A stretch of 64,000 bases of DNA from Moritella viscosa (GCA_000953735.1 LN554852.1:2119846-2183845), one strand, 5' to 3'. Positions 23,784-33,251 are shown, counted from the stretch's first letter. Made by a program: numbers and translations. The notes: generated from the letters alone by a model not told the origin.

Positions 23784-25049
23784 ATGATTTTAGACAAATC
23801 GGGCAACTTGCTCACTAGTGAAAAATCATTTTCTAACTTCAGCAATGACTTCAGTTTTATGTATGGTGCTCAAACAATAGCAGGTATTGATGTATCACCT
23901 GCTTCAGCACATAAACATGCAATCGTATACGCTTGTATACGTGCTTTATCAGAAAGCATTGGTCAACTTCCAGTTCGACTATATACATATGATCCAACAG
24001 GTAACCGAACATTAGCTAATCGCTCACATCCGATGTTTAAGGTGCTAACTCAAGCACCAAATGACTTTCAGACGTGGCAAGATATGTTAGAAATGATAGT
24101 AACTCACCTCAATTTAGATGGTAACTTTTATGCTGTTATCAATCGAAACACAAGAAATAAAAACAAAATTGTTCAATTTATTCCTATCCCAAATCCAAGT
24201 GCAGTATCAATCACAGTTAAAGCTGGACGTTTAACGTATGACATCCCACAAGATGCAATAACAGGGCTATCTAAAACTAAATTCACTGCTGATGAAATAC
24301 TACACATTAAAGGCCCTTCGACTGATGGCTTTATGGGTGTTTCACCTATTAGACATGCACCTAAAGCAATTGCATTAAGTATGGCGGGTGAGCAACACGG
24401 TGAAGAGTTCTTCAATAACTCAGCTACGCCTAATGGTTATCTTTCAACACCTGATGAACTTAGCCCTGAAGCAGCTGAAAGGTTCTTGAATGCTTACAAC
24501 GGAAATATGCAAGGTCTACGCAACTCAAGCAAAACTGCGTTATTTGAAGGTGGTATGAAATGGAACAGTATTGCTGTTAATAACAGAGATGCTCAGTTCT
24601 TAGAAACACGCAACTTCCAGAAAACAGAAATATGTTCTATTTTCCGAGTCCCACCACAAATGGTATTCCAAGAAGCAGACGTAAAATACTCAAATGTTGA
24701 ACAAGCTATTTTAAGTTTTCATCGTGATACGTTAGTTCCGTTAATGACTCGTATTGTTAATAAAATCAACTTACACCTAGATGCTGATTTAGAAATTGAT
24801 TTAGATGACAGACATTTGTTACGTGGTGACAGTAAAACTCAAGCTGAAGTGCATAGTGCTTTATTCAAAATGTCTGCAATGACAGTAAATGAAATCAGAT
24901 TAAATTCTGGACTTGAAGCTATTGACGGCGGTGATGTATTAGCTATTGCAACTAACAATACGACACTAGGCCAACTTACTGACTTGGATCAAATCCAATC
25001 ATTGAACATTCAAAATATCCCACCAGCACCAACTCTTCCTGAGGCGTAA
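23784..25049 (+). CDS. Portal protein, HK97 family
   Basis: 421 residues. Family features include the opening HAIVYACIRALSESIGQLPVRLY, NLDGNFYAVINR, the LHIKGPSTDGFMGVSPI segment, and FRVPPQMV, which sits in the long stem helix region. The portal is the dodecameric ring at one capsid vertex through which DNA passes. It follows TerL and runs into the protease gene with only one base between, its own GAGGCG end serving as ribosome site for the protease. Confidence 0.93.
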   Translation: MILDKSGNLLTSEKSFSNFSNDFSFMYGAQTIAGIDVSPASAHKHAIVYACIRALSESIGQLPVRLYTYDPTGNRTLANRSHPMFKVLTQAPNDFQTWQDMLEMIVTHLNLDGNFYAVINRNTRNKNKIVQFIPIPNPSAVSITVKAGRLTYDIPQDAITGLSKTKFTADEILHIKGPSTDGFMGVSPIRHAPKAIALSMAGEQHGEEFFNNSATPNGYLSTPDELSPEAAERFLNAYNGNMQGLRNSSKTALFEGGMKWNSIAVNNRDAQFLETRNFQKTEICSIFRVPPQMVFQEADVKYSNVEQAILSFHRDTLVPLMTRIVNKINLHLDADLEIDLDDRHLLRGDSKTQAEVHSALFKMSAMTVNEIRLNSGLEAIDGGDVLAIATNNTTLGQLTDLDQIQSLNIQNIPPAPTLPEA

Positions 25050-25050
25050 T

Positions 25051-25740
25051 ATGAAACAAAAACAAGTTAAGTTCGAAGTAAAAGCTATCGATACAGATAC
25101 TGGTTATTTCGAAGGCTACGCAAACACATTTAATTTTGTAGATTTTGCGGGCGATGACACTCAAAAAGGTGCTTTTTTAGCAACCATTCAACGTCATAAA
25201 GAAAACAACACAATGCCAGCAATGCTTTGGCAACACAAGCATGACCAACCTATTGGTGCTTGGGATGAGATGTATGAAGATGATCATGGGCTATACGTAA
25301 AAGGGCACTTTACTTTAGGTGTTCAACAAGCTGATGAAGCATATGCATTAATGAAAGATAACGCTATTAGTGGGTTTTCTATTGGTTATTCTGTTGTTAA
25401 TGAAACATATGACGCCAAAACAGGTGTTAATTACCTTAATGAAGTAAATCTACTCGAAACCAGCATAGTTACTTTTCCATGCAACGATCAATCACGAGTT
25501 ACTGTTGTTAAATCACTTATTGATAACAATGAAGTGCCTACTGAACGTGAAATGGAAAAAGCTCTACGTGAACTAGGACTAAGCCGCAAACAATCAAAAT
25601 CATTCCTTGCAGATGGCTATAAGTCATTCCTCCCACAAGAAACTCCCACTGAAACCTCAATTCCAGCTGAACTAAATAATATTGTAGAAACAAAAGCAGC
25701 CGAAGAGTTACTTAATCTACTAAGGAATATAAACAAATAA
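25051..25740 (+). CDS. Prohead maturation protease, HK97 (S78/U35) family
   Basis: 229 residues. The serine protease core shows GYFEGYANTFNFVDFAGD, the catalytic His in MLWQHKHDQPIG and the catalytic Ser in ISGFSIGYSV, with TSIVTFPCN after it. The enzyme sits inside the prohead and removes the capsid scaffold (delta) domains before expansion. The last 60 residues are helical (REMEKALRELGLSRKQSK), as often seen. Confidence 0.92.
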   Translation: MKQKQVKFEVKAIDTDTGYFEGYANTFNFVDFAGDDTQKGAFLATIQRHKENNTMPAMLWQHKHDQPIGAWDEMYEDDHGLYVKGHFTLGVQQADEAYALMKDNAISGFSIGYSVVNETYDAKTGVNYLNEVNLLETSIVTFPCNDQSRVTVVKSLIDNNEVPTEREMEKALRELGLSRKQSKSFLADGYKSFLPQETPTETSIPAELNNIVETKAAEELLNLLRNINK

Positions 25741-26015
25741 CAATAAAAATAAATGCTTATGTTTAACGAACACTAAAAACCATTTCTAAATTACTCCTAA
25801 TTATTTAAAAAATGAAACCGCCCTCCGTGGCACATAACAAGTCGAATAATCGACGTAAAAACAAGTATAAAAATACGGAAACCCTACCTCAAATGTAGAT
25901 CAATTAGCGGGATGCTATGCCATCAATAACTAACGAAACACGCTGGATGCTGTTGCGGTCGTTATGCATTTCTTAAATTTCCTTTCTTATACATCACACC
26001 TACCTAAAGGATTCA
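25741..26015. other. Non-coding leader before the capsid gene
   Basis: 275 bp with no reading frame, but not plain AT spacer: it contains an ATTACTCCT motif shared with the portal leader, a GTCGA-ATAA-TCGAC dyad (25832-25845), and a stretch (25815-25965) richer in G+C with GGATGCT repeated at 25911 and 25945. It could be a structured 5' leader, a small RNA or a promoter of the major capsid gene. I do not recognise a known RNA family. Confidence 0.45.
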
Positions 26016-27215
26016 ATGATGGACCAAAACGAACTTTTCGAACAACTTTCAACTGAAGTTACTGCAATGAGTGAAAAACAAGTTGCTGACTTGGCTGAAG
26101 TTAAACAATCCGGCTTAGATGCAATCGCAGACGCCGCTACTAAAAACAGTGAAATTGTTGAAAAACAAGCAGCTGAACTAATCAATTTACAAACTCAAAT
26201 CTCTGATCTTTCTGATCAACAAGCAAAAGGTAATTTCTCAATGGAATCAAACGCAAAAACTTTCGACCTTAACGCTGAAGTTAAGTCTCTTACATTAGCT
26301 AACCCTTCACAAGACATCCTGTCTAAAGGTTTAACTACTGCTGATCAAGCATCTGCTGGTGTTACAATCCGCACTGCATACGCAGCTGGTATCGTCAAAC
26401 CATTACGTGAAAACTCTGCATTCTTATCACGCATAGCTCACCAATCAGTAGCTAACGAAGATTACAAACGTCTTGTTAAAACAGGTGATGCCGAAATGCG
26501 TTGGGGTGGTGAAAACGTTTCTAACTCTGCACTGGGTAACACTGGTGTTCAATCTTACGCTGAAGTAACTGGCACATTTGGTAAAGCTGAAGCTTATCCT
26601 TTTGTTACAAGCGAAATGGTTAATGACTCAGCGTTTGATCTAGTATCTGAACTTTCAGAATCTGTTATTGCTGAAATCGGTGCTGGTGTTAATAAAGCTG
26701 CATTGAACGGTGATGGTGTTAAGAAACCTCTTGGTTTACTACAGCGCACAGCAGGTGCTGCGCACGAAGCATTTAGTGCTTCAGAAATTGGTGCTTCAAA
26801 CGCATTACCATCAACAACTGCTAACACAGTTAAAGCTCTACGCAGTATTGTTCGTAGTGTAAAAACTGGCTATCGTGCAAACGCTGTTTGGATGATGAAC
26901 GAAGAAATGCGTGATGCAATTGCTGGTAAAGTTTATTCAGATGGTCGTAGTATCATCAATGAAGACGTTACGGAAATGCCAGATGGCAAACTGTTAGGTA
27001 AAGAGATCGTAATTGATTCAGAAATGCCTAATGGTGTAATCGTATTTGGTGAGTTAGCTAAGGCGTTTACTTTCTTAACTGTTGAAGGTTTAGTTGTTCA
27101 ACCAAATCCATATGTTGCTCCGGGTAACGTTCAATACTACCACTCACTACGTGTGGGAACAATTGTGAATGACGTTCAAGCAATCGTGATCGTAACATTG
27201 AAAGCAACTGCTTAA
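26016..27215 (+). CDS. Major capsid protein, HK97 fold
   Basis: 399 residues. An N-terminal coiled-coil delta domain (about 1-75, QNELFEQLSTEVTAMSEKQ...) acts as scaffold and is probably cut off by the protease. The HK97-fold part begins near TTADQASAGVTIRTAY and shows IAHQSVANEDYKRLV, then GTFGKAEAYPFVTSEMVND, the GDGVKKPLGLL loop and the end domain VWMMNEEMRDAI ... LLGKEIVIDSEM. Two adjacent ATGs (26016, 26019) follow AAAGG; either may be used. A hairpin at 27233-27255 follows. Confidence 0.94.
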   Translation: MMDQNELFEQLSTEVTAMSEKQVADLAEVKQSGLDAIADAATKNSEIVEKQAAELINLQTQISDLSDQQAKGNFSMESNAKTFDLNAEVKSLTLANPSQDILSKGLTTADQASAGVTIRTAYAAGIVKPLRENSAFLSRIAHQSVANEDYKRLVKTGDAEMRWGGENVSNSALGNTGVQSYAEVTGTFGKAEAYPFVTSEMVNDSAFDLVSELSESVIAEIGAGVNKAALNGDGVKKPLGLLQRTAGAAHEAFSASEIGASNALPSTTANTVKALRSIVRSVKTGYRANAVWMMNEEMRDAIAGKVYSDGRSIINEDVTEMPDGKLLGKEIVIDSEMPNGVIVFGELAKAFTFLTVEGLVVQPNPYVAPGNVQYYHSLRVGTIVNDVQAIVIVTLKATA

Positions 27216-27232
27216 TTTTATAAATCAACAAA

Positions 27233-27255
27233 GCTAGCAGTGCAATGCTGCTAGC
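27233..27255 (+). terminator. Hairpin after the capsid gene
   Basis: GCTAGCAG (27233-27240) and CTGCTAGC (27248-27255) with a TGCAATG loop, followed by AATTAAAAGG rather than a T-run. It may limit read-through or protect the abundant capsid mRNA. Confidence 0.55.
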
Positions 27256-27273
27256 AATTAAAAGGAGCAAAAT

Positions 27274-27777
27274 ATGTATAACATCACGTATACATCCTCA
27301 GATTGCCCTGTTGAATTATATGACGTCAAGAACCATCTACGCATTGACCACGATGAAGATGATTATTACTTAAATGACTTAATTCATGCCGCAGTCTTAC
27401 TAGCTGAACACCAAACAAATCGACGTATCCGCTTTTCAACAGTGCAAGGCTATCTTGAACAAGCAAAAGGATGTGTTTTCCTCCCATACGGAAATACGAA
27501 AGTCGTTGGTATTCAAGTTAATGAGCAACTTCTAACACTACCAACTGATTATGTTGAAGATGCAGACAGAATTGTTTTTAGACGAGAATTTAAAGATGTA
27601 AGAATTGATTTTGATTGTGGATATAAAACAGCTGATTTACCAGCTGATATAAGACACGCATTATTAATGCTTGTCGGCACAATGTATGAAAATAGACAAG
27701 ACGTTACTCAAGGTTTCCAATCATATAAAGCAGCATTCAGCTCATGGGCGTTGCTAAAACATTATAAGATATGGTGA
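27274..27777 (+). CDS. Head-tail connector (gp6-like)
   Basis: 167 residues, mostly helical: the start with ELYDVKNHLRIDHDEDDYYLNDLI, read in parts, followed by AAVLLAEHQTNRRI, is the pattern of phage connector proteins of the gp6/phiE125 gp8 type (VKxHLRID followed by a long helix). LPADIRHALLMLVGTMYENR is the second family stretch. It sits on the portal and prepares for tail docking. It lies directly after the capsid gene as in HK97. Confidence 0.88.
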   Translation: MYNITYTSSDCPVELYDVKNHLRIDHDEDDYYLNDLIHAAVLLAEHQTNRRIRFSTVQGYLEQAKGCVFLPYGNTKVVGIQVNEQLLTLPTDYVEDADRIVFRREFKDVRIDFDCGYKTADLPADIRHALLMLVGTMYENRQDVTQGFQSYKAAFSSWALLKHYKIW

Positions 27778-27781
27778 TTAT

Positions 27782-28111
27782 ATGAACTTTGGTAATTTAA
27801 ACAACAGAATACAAATCCTCTCAAAACAAACATCAAGAAACTCATTTGGTGAACAAGAAACCATATGGAGCCCTACAGAGACGCTTAGATGCCGTGTTAT
27901 TGCTAAACAAACAACAAGCACTGACGGTCAAATAACTATTAACGCGACAGAGCTTTCTATTACGTGTCGTTACTCCAATAAAACATCAACTTTATCACCT
28001 GAGTCAAAGATTATGTATAACAACGAGTTGTATAACATTGATTCAGTTGTAGATAAATTCCAAACAAAAGTTCAAATCGACATAACTTGTAGTCGTGTCA
28101 TAGGAGGCTAA
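27782..28111 (+). CDS. Head-tail adaptor (head closure) protein
   Basis: 109 residues, beta-rich, of the phage head-tail joining family: N-terminal NLNNRIQILSKQTSRNSFGEQ, then W, CRVIAKQ, and a closing LYNIDSVVD..QIDITCSR. Four bases separate it from the connector gene, and its stop touches the next ATG, indicating one operon. Confidence 0.85.
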   Translation: MNFGNLNNRIQILSKQTSRNSFGEQETIWSPTETLRCRVIAKQTTSTDGQITINATELSITCRYSNKTSTLSPESKIMYNNELYNIDSVVDKFQTKVQIDITCSRVIGG

Positions 28112-28675
28112 ATGATCACTTTCTCTATGGAAGGATTCAATGATCTTAATGACATGTTAGCTGATTTAGGCACTGTTCTTGGCAAAAAAGCAACTCGAAA
28201 GGCTGCTCGTGCTGCTATGAAACCAGTGCTTGAGGAAGTTATCAAGACTGCTCCAGTTGATAACTTACCAGATGACGTTCACTTAAAAGATAGTTTTAAA
28301 CTGTCTGTTTCAGGTAGAACTAAAAAACTAGCTAAAAAAGGAAGTGATACTTTCTTAACTGCTTCAGTAAAAACATCAGGTAAAGAAGTCAACAAATATG
28401 CTGCTCTAGTTGAATTTGGTAGACAAGATTACTCAACAGTTAGACGCAATGCTTATGGTAAACCAACCAAAGCGTATGAAGTTAACGTTGGTGGCTTTGA
28501 ATCTAATCCGTTTATGCGTTCTGCATTAGCCAAACATGCTGATCAAGTAGTTGAAACATTCGTTCAAGGGTTGAATGACGAGATTATTCGTATTCAAAAC
28601 AACCGTGATCGTATCGCTAGTTCTGCTATCAGATGCAAAGAACGTAAAGCTAAGAAATATGCTAATGGAGGCTAA
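28112..28675 (+). CDS. HK97 gp10-family tail completion protein
   Basis: 187 residues. Family features: MEGFNDLNDMLADLGTVLG, RKAARAAMKPVLEEVIKTAPVD, then HLKDSFKLSV and YAALVEFG, ending in NPFMRSALAKHADQVVE. A longer basic tail (IRCKERKAKKYANGG) is unusual for the family. It joins the head-tail interface. Its ATG directly follows the TAA of the previous gene, with GGAGG inside that gene's end. Confidence 0.88.
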   Translation: MITFSMEGFNDLNDMLADLGTVLGKKATRKAARAAMKPVLEEVIKTAPVDNLPDDVHLKDSFKLSVSGRTKKLAKKGSDTFLTASVKTSGKEVNKYAALVEFGRQDYSTVRRNAYGKPTKAYEVNVGGFESNPFMRSALAKHADQVVETFVQGLNDEIIRIQNNRDRIASSAIRCKERKAKKYANGG

Positions 28676-28677
28676 CA

Positions 28678-29043
28678 GTGTTTATCATTGAACAACACAT
28701 TATTAAGGAAATAGAGCAGCTTACTGGTATGAATTGTTACCCTAACGTTCTACCAGAAGGTGCCAAAAAACCCGCTATTGTTTACAACACAATATCAACT
28801 CACTCACATAAAAACTTGAGTGAAATCAAACACCGCTCTGTAACGATACAACTTACGATTATCAGTGATACGTATTCGGCAGCAAAGATATCACAACAAA
28901 AAATACATGATTTCTTTGAATACTATGAAAACGACGACAGTTTTTCGTATGTATCAACAACAGTAAATAACATAGTTGATTTATATAAACTTCAACTCAA
29001 TCAAATAGCTATCGACTTAGGCATCCAATACGTTGTTAAGTAG
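28678..29043 (+). CDS. Tail completion/terminator protein (DUF3168-like)
   Basis: 121 residues, GTG start with AATGGAGGC upstream. Features: helix IKEIEQLTGMNCYPNVLPEGA, then PAIVYNTIS, HKNLSEIKHRSVTIQLTIIS and a long amphipathic helix. This alpha/beta layout is that of tail terminators of lambda U/SPP1 gp17 type, placed between gp10 and tail tube genes. Assignment by position and pattern. Confidence 0.75.
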   Translation: MFIIEQHIIKEIEQLTGMNCYPNVLPEGAKKPAIVYNTISTHSHKNLSEIKHRSVTIQLTIISDTYSAAKISQQKIHDFFEYYENDDSFSYVSTTVNNIVDLYKLQLNQIAIDLGIQYVVK

Positions 29044-29055
29044 CTAACTATCTAA

Positions 29056-29080
29056 ACCTATAATAAAAATAACAAAAGGT
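29056..29080 (+). promoter_or_regulatory. AT-rich leader before the tail tube gene
   Basis: ACCT (29056-29059), then ATAATAAAAATAACAAA, then AGGT (29077-29080), the last being part of the ribosome site. It matches the leader at 6460-6485 at most positions. This repeated leader before an abundant structural gene suggests a phage-specific signal. Confidence 0.4.
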
Positions 29081-29088
29081 ATAAAAAT

Positions 29089-29520
29089 ATGAAATTAAGT
29101 TCAGGTAAAGGCTCTACTATGAAATACGCTTCAAACTGGGATGTAGCTACCGCTAGTATTACAACTCAAATTGAAGGTGTAACAGCTCTTAGTGGTTTCG
29201 AAGTAAATGTAGAAGTTCAAGAAGCTACGCTTTTAGAAACTGGCGCACAAATGAAAGCTACAACTAACGTAACTTATGGTGATGTTGAAGTTGCCATTCT
29301 TGCTGATGGTCTTACTGATCAATGGTCAACATTACACGCTCTAGCAATTAGTGAAACTCCTGTTTCAATCTTGTGTCACTTCTCAACTGGTAAAGGCTAT
29401 GATGTTGAAGCTAACGCAGTAATTACAAAAGTTTCCCCAGTAACAGAAACAGGTGCATTAAATGCGTATACGTTGACATTGAGCGTTTCAGGTATTCCTG
29501 CATTCACTTACACAGCGTAA
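29089..29520 (+). CDS. Tail tube protein
   Basis: 143 residues, beta-rich: ASNWDVATASITTQIEGVTALS, read in parts, FEVNVEVQEATLLETGA and ETGALNAYTLTLSVSGIPAF. Together with its place between the terminator protein and the G/GT chaperones it is the likely major tail protein of a long non-contractile tail. A terminator-like hairpin follows. Confidence 0.75.
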   Translation: MKLSSGKGSTMKYASNWDVATASITTQIEGVTALSGFEVNVEVQEATLLETGAQMKATTNVTYGDVEVAILADGLTDQWSTLHALAISETPVSILCHFSTGKGYDVEANAVITKVSPVTETGALNAYTLTLSVSGIPAFTYTA

Positions 29521-29537
29521 TAAAAAAACCTCCTCTG

Positions 29538-29563
29538 GATGGGGTTTAGCGGCCCCATTTTTC
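29538..29563 (+). terminator. Terminator-like hairpin
   Basis: ATGGGG-TTTAGCGG-CCCCAT followed by TTTTTC, directly after the tail tube gene. An alternative stem using the preceding AACCTCC is also possible. Some transcription must continue into the chaperone and tape measure genes. Confidence 0.7.
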
Positions 29564-29610
29564 TTAGAGAATAAACAGAGATAATAATAAAAATAATGAG
29601 GAACAAAATT

Positions 29611-29928
29611 ATGGCAAAAGTAAATTTCAAAAAACTACGTGAAGCAGCTAAACCCACTTACAAAACCATTCAAGTCGAGTCACTAGACAACAACGAAGTA
29701 ACAATCAAAGCACTTAACGTTGTAGAACTAACAAATGTATTTCAAGCAAAGTCAGATGGTGATCGTATGGTCATGGCAGTAATGTTTGGTGTTATGACAG
29801 CAAAGAAAGAACGTGAATTTAAAGATAATGACTTCAATGTTGTTGCTGAAATGGATTCAACTGCAATCATCGAAATGGGAACCGCAATCATCGAACTAAG
29901 CAACGGTGACAACGCAAAAAACGACTAA
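29611..29928 (+). CDS. Tail assembly chaperone (G-type)
   Basis: 105 residues. Its place before the tape measure, its small size (MAKVNFKKLREAAKP..., MFGVMTAKKEREFKDND) and the slippery heptamer at its end identify it as the short chaperone that coats the tape measure, like lambda gpG. I start at 29611 because GAGGA lies 8 nt upstream; an in-frame ATG five codons earlier overlaps that site. Confidence 0.82.
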   Translation: MAKVNFKKLREAAKPTYKTIQVESLDNNEVTIKALNVVELTNVFQAKSDGDRMVMAVMFGVMTAKKEREFKDNDFNVVAEMDSTAIIEMGTAIIELSNGDNAKND

Positions 29929-30293
29929 GGGCTTTATATCTTAATACCAATCAATGCTTAGATATTATGAGAGTAGCTGATAGATTTAAGCAGTTACCTT
30001 CTGTTATCAAAGCCCTACCAAATCATGAATTCCAAGAAATGCTCACTTACATCGACAAAGAACCACAAGGTGCAAGAGCAGATGCATATTATATTGCTAG
30101 GCAACTTCAACTTACATATCAACTAAACGCAAAAGACCAAAACAAAATACCATCACTAGAAGATATTATTCCGTGGACTAATCATGAAATGCCACCTGAG
30201 TTAATGACTGAAAGTGAACGTGGTGATGTTGAAGATAAAGAAAATTTTGAATTCATGAAACACATTGAAGCTTTACAAAAGCAACAAACCTAA
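29611..30293 (+). CDS. Tail assembly chaperone GT fusion (made by -1 frameshift)
   Basis: If ribosomes slip by -1 on A AAA AAC at 29916-29922, reading goes on RLRALYLNTNQCLDIM and then through the frame ending at 30293, giving about 227 residues. The second part (MRVADRFKQLPSVIKALP, helical) is the T-type domain that contacts the tail tube. No ribosome site stands before the internal ATG at 29967, supporting production as a fusion. This G/GT arrangement is common in lambda-like tails. Confidence 0.78.
29916..29922 (+). other. -1 programmed frameshift site A AAA AAC
   Basis: The heptamer is in the correct phase (codons GCA AAA AAC), six bases before the zero-frame stop, and the -1 frame stays open for 123 further codons. 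It is a textbook X XXY YYZ slip site at the position where lambdoid phages make GT. Confidence 0.85.
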
Positions 30294-30318
30294 AGGGAGC
30301 ACTTGCTTCCTTTTTTTA
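30294..30318 (+). terminator. Terminator-like hairpin
   Basis: AAGGGAGC-ACTT-GCTTCCTT with one G-T pair, followed by TTTTT, between the chaperone and tape measure genes. It may reduce tape measure expression. Confidence 0.65.
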
Positions 30319-30347
30319 TATCTAAAAAACAAGCACAGGAGAATATT

Positions 30348-33251
30348 ATGGCGATTAAAGCAGCAAGCGTTAAGGTTGATCTAGAAGCGAACTCAAGTAA
30401 ATTTACTGAAGCATTAGATCGAGTTCAACGCAAAGCGCAAACGTCTAGTAATGGGATAATTCGAAGTCTAGGTAACATGGAAGCTAAATCAAAACAGTTT
30501 AGTGACAAGATGGCCAAGACTTTAAATGCACCATTCAAAGCGTTTAAGAAACAAATGGCTCCATTTATTATCGCAGCAAGACAAATCAAGAACACACTAA
30601 AGAACTTAATGAAACCATTTACTGATTTAGCTAAGAAAATAGCTGGTCCATTTGTAAAAGCTTTTAAAAAGGCAGCAAGTGCAATGCGTTCTTTTAGTGG
30701 AATTCTGCGAAAAATAGGTGGGGGTGTAACAGCAATAACAGCAATATTCACAGCTATAACAATAGCATCAAGTAAAGCATCATTAGAAATTAACGCATGG
30801 GCTGAAACGCTTGGTGTTGCTTACAAAGAAATGAATGAACTTACATACGCAGCTCAAGTAAATGGTATTTCAATAGATCAACTTGGTGATTCAATGAAAG
30901 ATTTGAATGCTAAGATCACTGACACTGCTAAAACAGGTATGGGCTCGCTAGCCGACTTCTTCACTGAAATCAATCAAAAAGCATCTGATTGGAATAAACT
31001 ATCACCAGCAGATCAACTAGTAGAATTTAGTGAACAGTTATCTAAAATGGATGCTGGTTCACGACTATTCTGGGCAGACGAAATTAATGGTGCAATGGCT
31101 GAAATGGTTCCATTGTTATCTAAAGGCAAACAATACTTTATTGACATGAGACAAGAATCAGAAATGTTTGGTTCAAGTGTTGGTGGTGTTGAACAACTAA
31201 AAGAAATCAATGGCGTATTAGCTCGTATTAAGTATGGCCTACGTAACTTCTTTACTGGTGTAGGTGCAAATGTTGCTCCAGCTATCCTAGAAGCATTTGA
31301 CTCAGCTATGGTTAATTTCAAAACAAAACTTGAAGCAATGGGTAGTGGTGATGCAGGACTTGGTTTTGAGAAATGGGTAAATGACTTCTCAATAAGTGCT
31401 ATTGACGGAATGATATCAATGATACAAAACGTAGATGTTGTTATCACTAGTATCAAGACAGCCTTTGATTCAGTTACTAATGTTTTAAATAACATCAAAG
31501 ATTTACCATTTATGAATGGCAAAAAATCATTAACTGCTTCTGCCCAGTTTGATGGTAATACAGGTGATATTACAAAGGCTGATAATTCTTATAAACTAGT
31601 TAAAGCATTCGAACGTAGACGTGATGAAGAGCAAGTAATCTTAGATGGAATGAAATCAGGTTGGAGTGCGTCTGTTAGTGAACAACGTGCATATGATGCA
31701 CAACAGGCAAAAGTTAAAGGACAAACATATAACATCAGGCGTGAAGCTGCCAACAGTGGCATATCAGCTCGTAATGTTGATGGTGACACTATTAGTGTGA
31801 AGTTGCTTGAAAAGTTAAATGACAAGATTGATAGGGCTAATAGAATAGCAGCTGAAAAAACAACATCTACTGAACCCAATAGTTTCGTAACTGCACTAGA
31901 AAATACTAAAACTTCTATAAAAACTAAAGCAGCTAGTCCTGATGGGCAAGACGGTGATCATGCAGTTCAACTGTTTAAGCAATCACAAGTTGACGCAGCA
32001 GCTGATGCAACTCAAAAAATACATGACACTTTTAACAACGTAGTCGCTGGCAAATTCAAAGGCTCAGTAATCGCACTTGATGAACTTAATTCTGCTCAAG
32101 CCAAGTATAAAGCTAAAGCACTTGAAGACTCAGATGAAATAGTTGAAATTGCTAAATGGGAACAGGAACAAATAGAACTCATCAATGCATTCAGTAATCG
32201 AAATATTGCTCTTGAACGTAGTCAAACTAAAAAAACTGCATTAGAAACAGACCGTTTATTAGCACTTGAAGGTATTAAACTTGAAGCAGCTGACAAACGC
32301 AAAGTTGTTAAAGACAAAGAATCTAAAGATCGTGAAGATGCTAGAACAAAAGCTCAAGAACGCTTAAAGCTTATTACCGATTCAAGTAAAGCAATACGTG
32401 ATATGAAAGTTAAGTTTGGTCTAGTTGAAGAACAAGATCGAGCAACTATACATAGCAATGAAATGAATGATTTAACTGAAGCATATGACAACAAAATAGC
32501 ATTGTTGATGTCTGCTCACGTAGTTGAACTTGATTTAGTTAATGAACTCAAAGACGTTAAAATGCAAGCAATGGATGATCTTCGTGCTAAACAAGAAGAA
32601 CAGAATGAGCTTGATACGTATAGTAATCAAGGCACAATTGAGTCATTCCTTGCGTTAACTAGCGAAAAAGAGAGCATTCTAGGACAACATGCATCTGTTG
32701 TTAGTGGTTATAGTAATAAAGATCTGTCTACTGCTATGAAAACAGAAGATGGAAAACTTAAACTTGCTATGGCTGGTGGTTCTCAATTACTTGCAGAAGC
32801 AGCCAAAACAAATAAGAAAGCTTTCCAACTTCAAAAAGCAATGAATATTGCTAATGCTGTGATGAATACAGCTCAAGGAGCTACCCGCGCTCTAGCGGAG
32901 GGTGGTCCATATATGGGGCCAGCATTAGCTGCAATGACTGTTGCTTTAGGCGCTATTCAGATATCTACAATTTCACAACAGCAATGGTCAGGTCAAGCAC
33001 ATGACGGTATTGATAATATTCCTAATACTGGCACATGGAACCTAGAGAAAGGTGAACGTGTCACTGATAAAAGAACCAATGCTGACTTGAAACAATACTT
33101 AGCGGAGAACAATGGTAAAGGATCTAATGGCGACATTAGTGTTCAAGCACCTATCACTATTCATAGTGCTCAGATGAGCAATTCAGAACTAATTGATGTT
33201 TTACGCGAACAACCAAACGAAATGCGTAAATTATTTCGTGATGTAATGTAA
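30348..33251 (+). CDS. Tail tape measure protein
   Basis: 967 residues, helical and Ala/Lys-rich. The N-terminal region (VKVDLEANSSKFTEALDRVQ) is typical of tape measures; a hydrophobic stretch at about 125-150 (GGGVTAITAIFTAITIASS) and a second at about 850-880 (AMNIANAVMNTAQGATRAL, GPALAAMTVALGAIQIS) may insert into the host membrane. The end GIDNIPNTGTWNLEKGERV is a family hallmark. I start at 30348 with AGGAG upstream. The length predicts a tail of about 145 nm (0.15 nm per residue), an inference. Confidence 0.92.
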   Translation: MAIKAASVKVDLEANSSKFTEALDRVQRKAQTSSNGIIRSLGNMEAKSKQFSDKMAKTLNAPFKAFKKQMAPFIIAARQIKNTLKNLMKPFTDLAKKIAGPFVKAFKKAASAMRSFSGILRKIGGGVTAITAIFTAITIASSKASLEINAWAETLGVAYKEMNELTYAAQVNGISIDQLGDSMKDLNAKITDTAKTGMGSLADFFTEINQKASDWNKLSPADQLVEFSEQLSKMDAGSRLFWADEINGAMAEMVPLLSKGKQYFIDMRQESEMFGSSVGGVEQLKEINGVLARIKYGLRNFFTGVGANVAPAILEAFDSAMVNFKTKLEAMGSGDAGLGFEKWVNDFSISAIDGMISMIQNVDVVITSIKTAFDSVTNVLNNIKDLPFMNGKKSLTASAQFDGNTGDITKADNSYKLVKAFERRRDEEQVILDGMKSGWSASVSEQRAYDAQQAKVKGQTYNIRREAANSGISARNVDGDTISVKLLEKLNDKIDRANRIAAEKTTSTEPNSFVTALENTKTSIKTKAASPDGQDGDHAVQLFKQSQVDAAADATQKIHDTFNNVVAGKFKGSVIALDELNSAQAKYKAKALEDSDEIVEIAKWEQEQIELINAFSNRNIALERSQTKKTALETDRLLALEGIKLEAADKRKVVKDKESKDREDARTKAQERLKLITDSSKAIRDMKVKFGLVEEQDRATIHSNEMNDLTEAYDNKIALLMSAHVVELDLVNELKDVKMQAMDDLRAKQEEQNELDTYSNQGTIESFLALTSEKESILGQHASVVSGYSNKDLSTAMKTEDGKLKLAMAGGSQLLAEAAKTNKKAFQLQKAMNIANAVMNTAQGATRALAEGGPYMGPALAAMTVALGAIQISTISQQQWSGQAHDGIDNIPNTGTWNLEKGERVTDKRTNADLKQYLAENNGKGSNGDISVQAPITIHSAQMSNSELIDVLREQPNEMRKLFRDVM

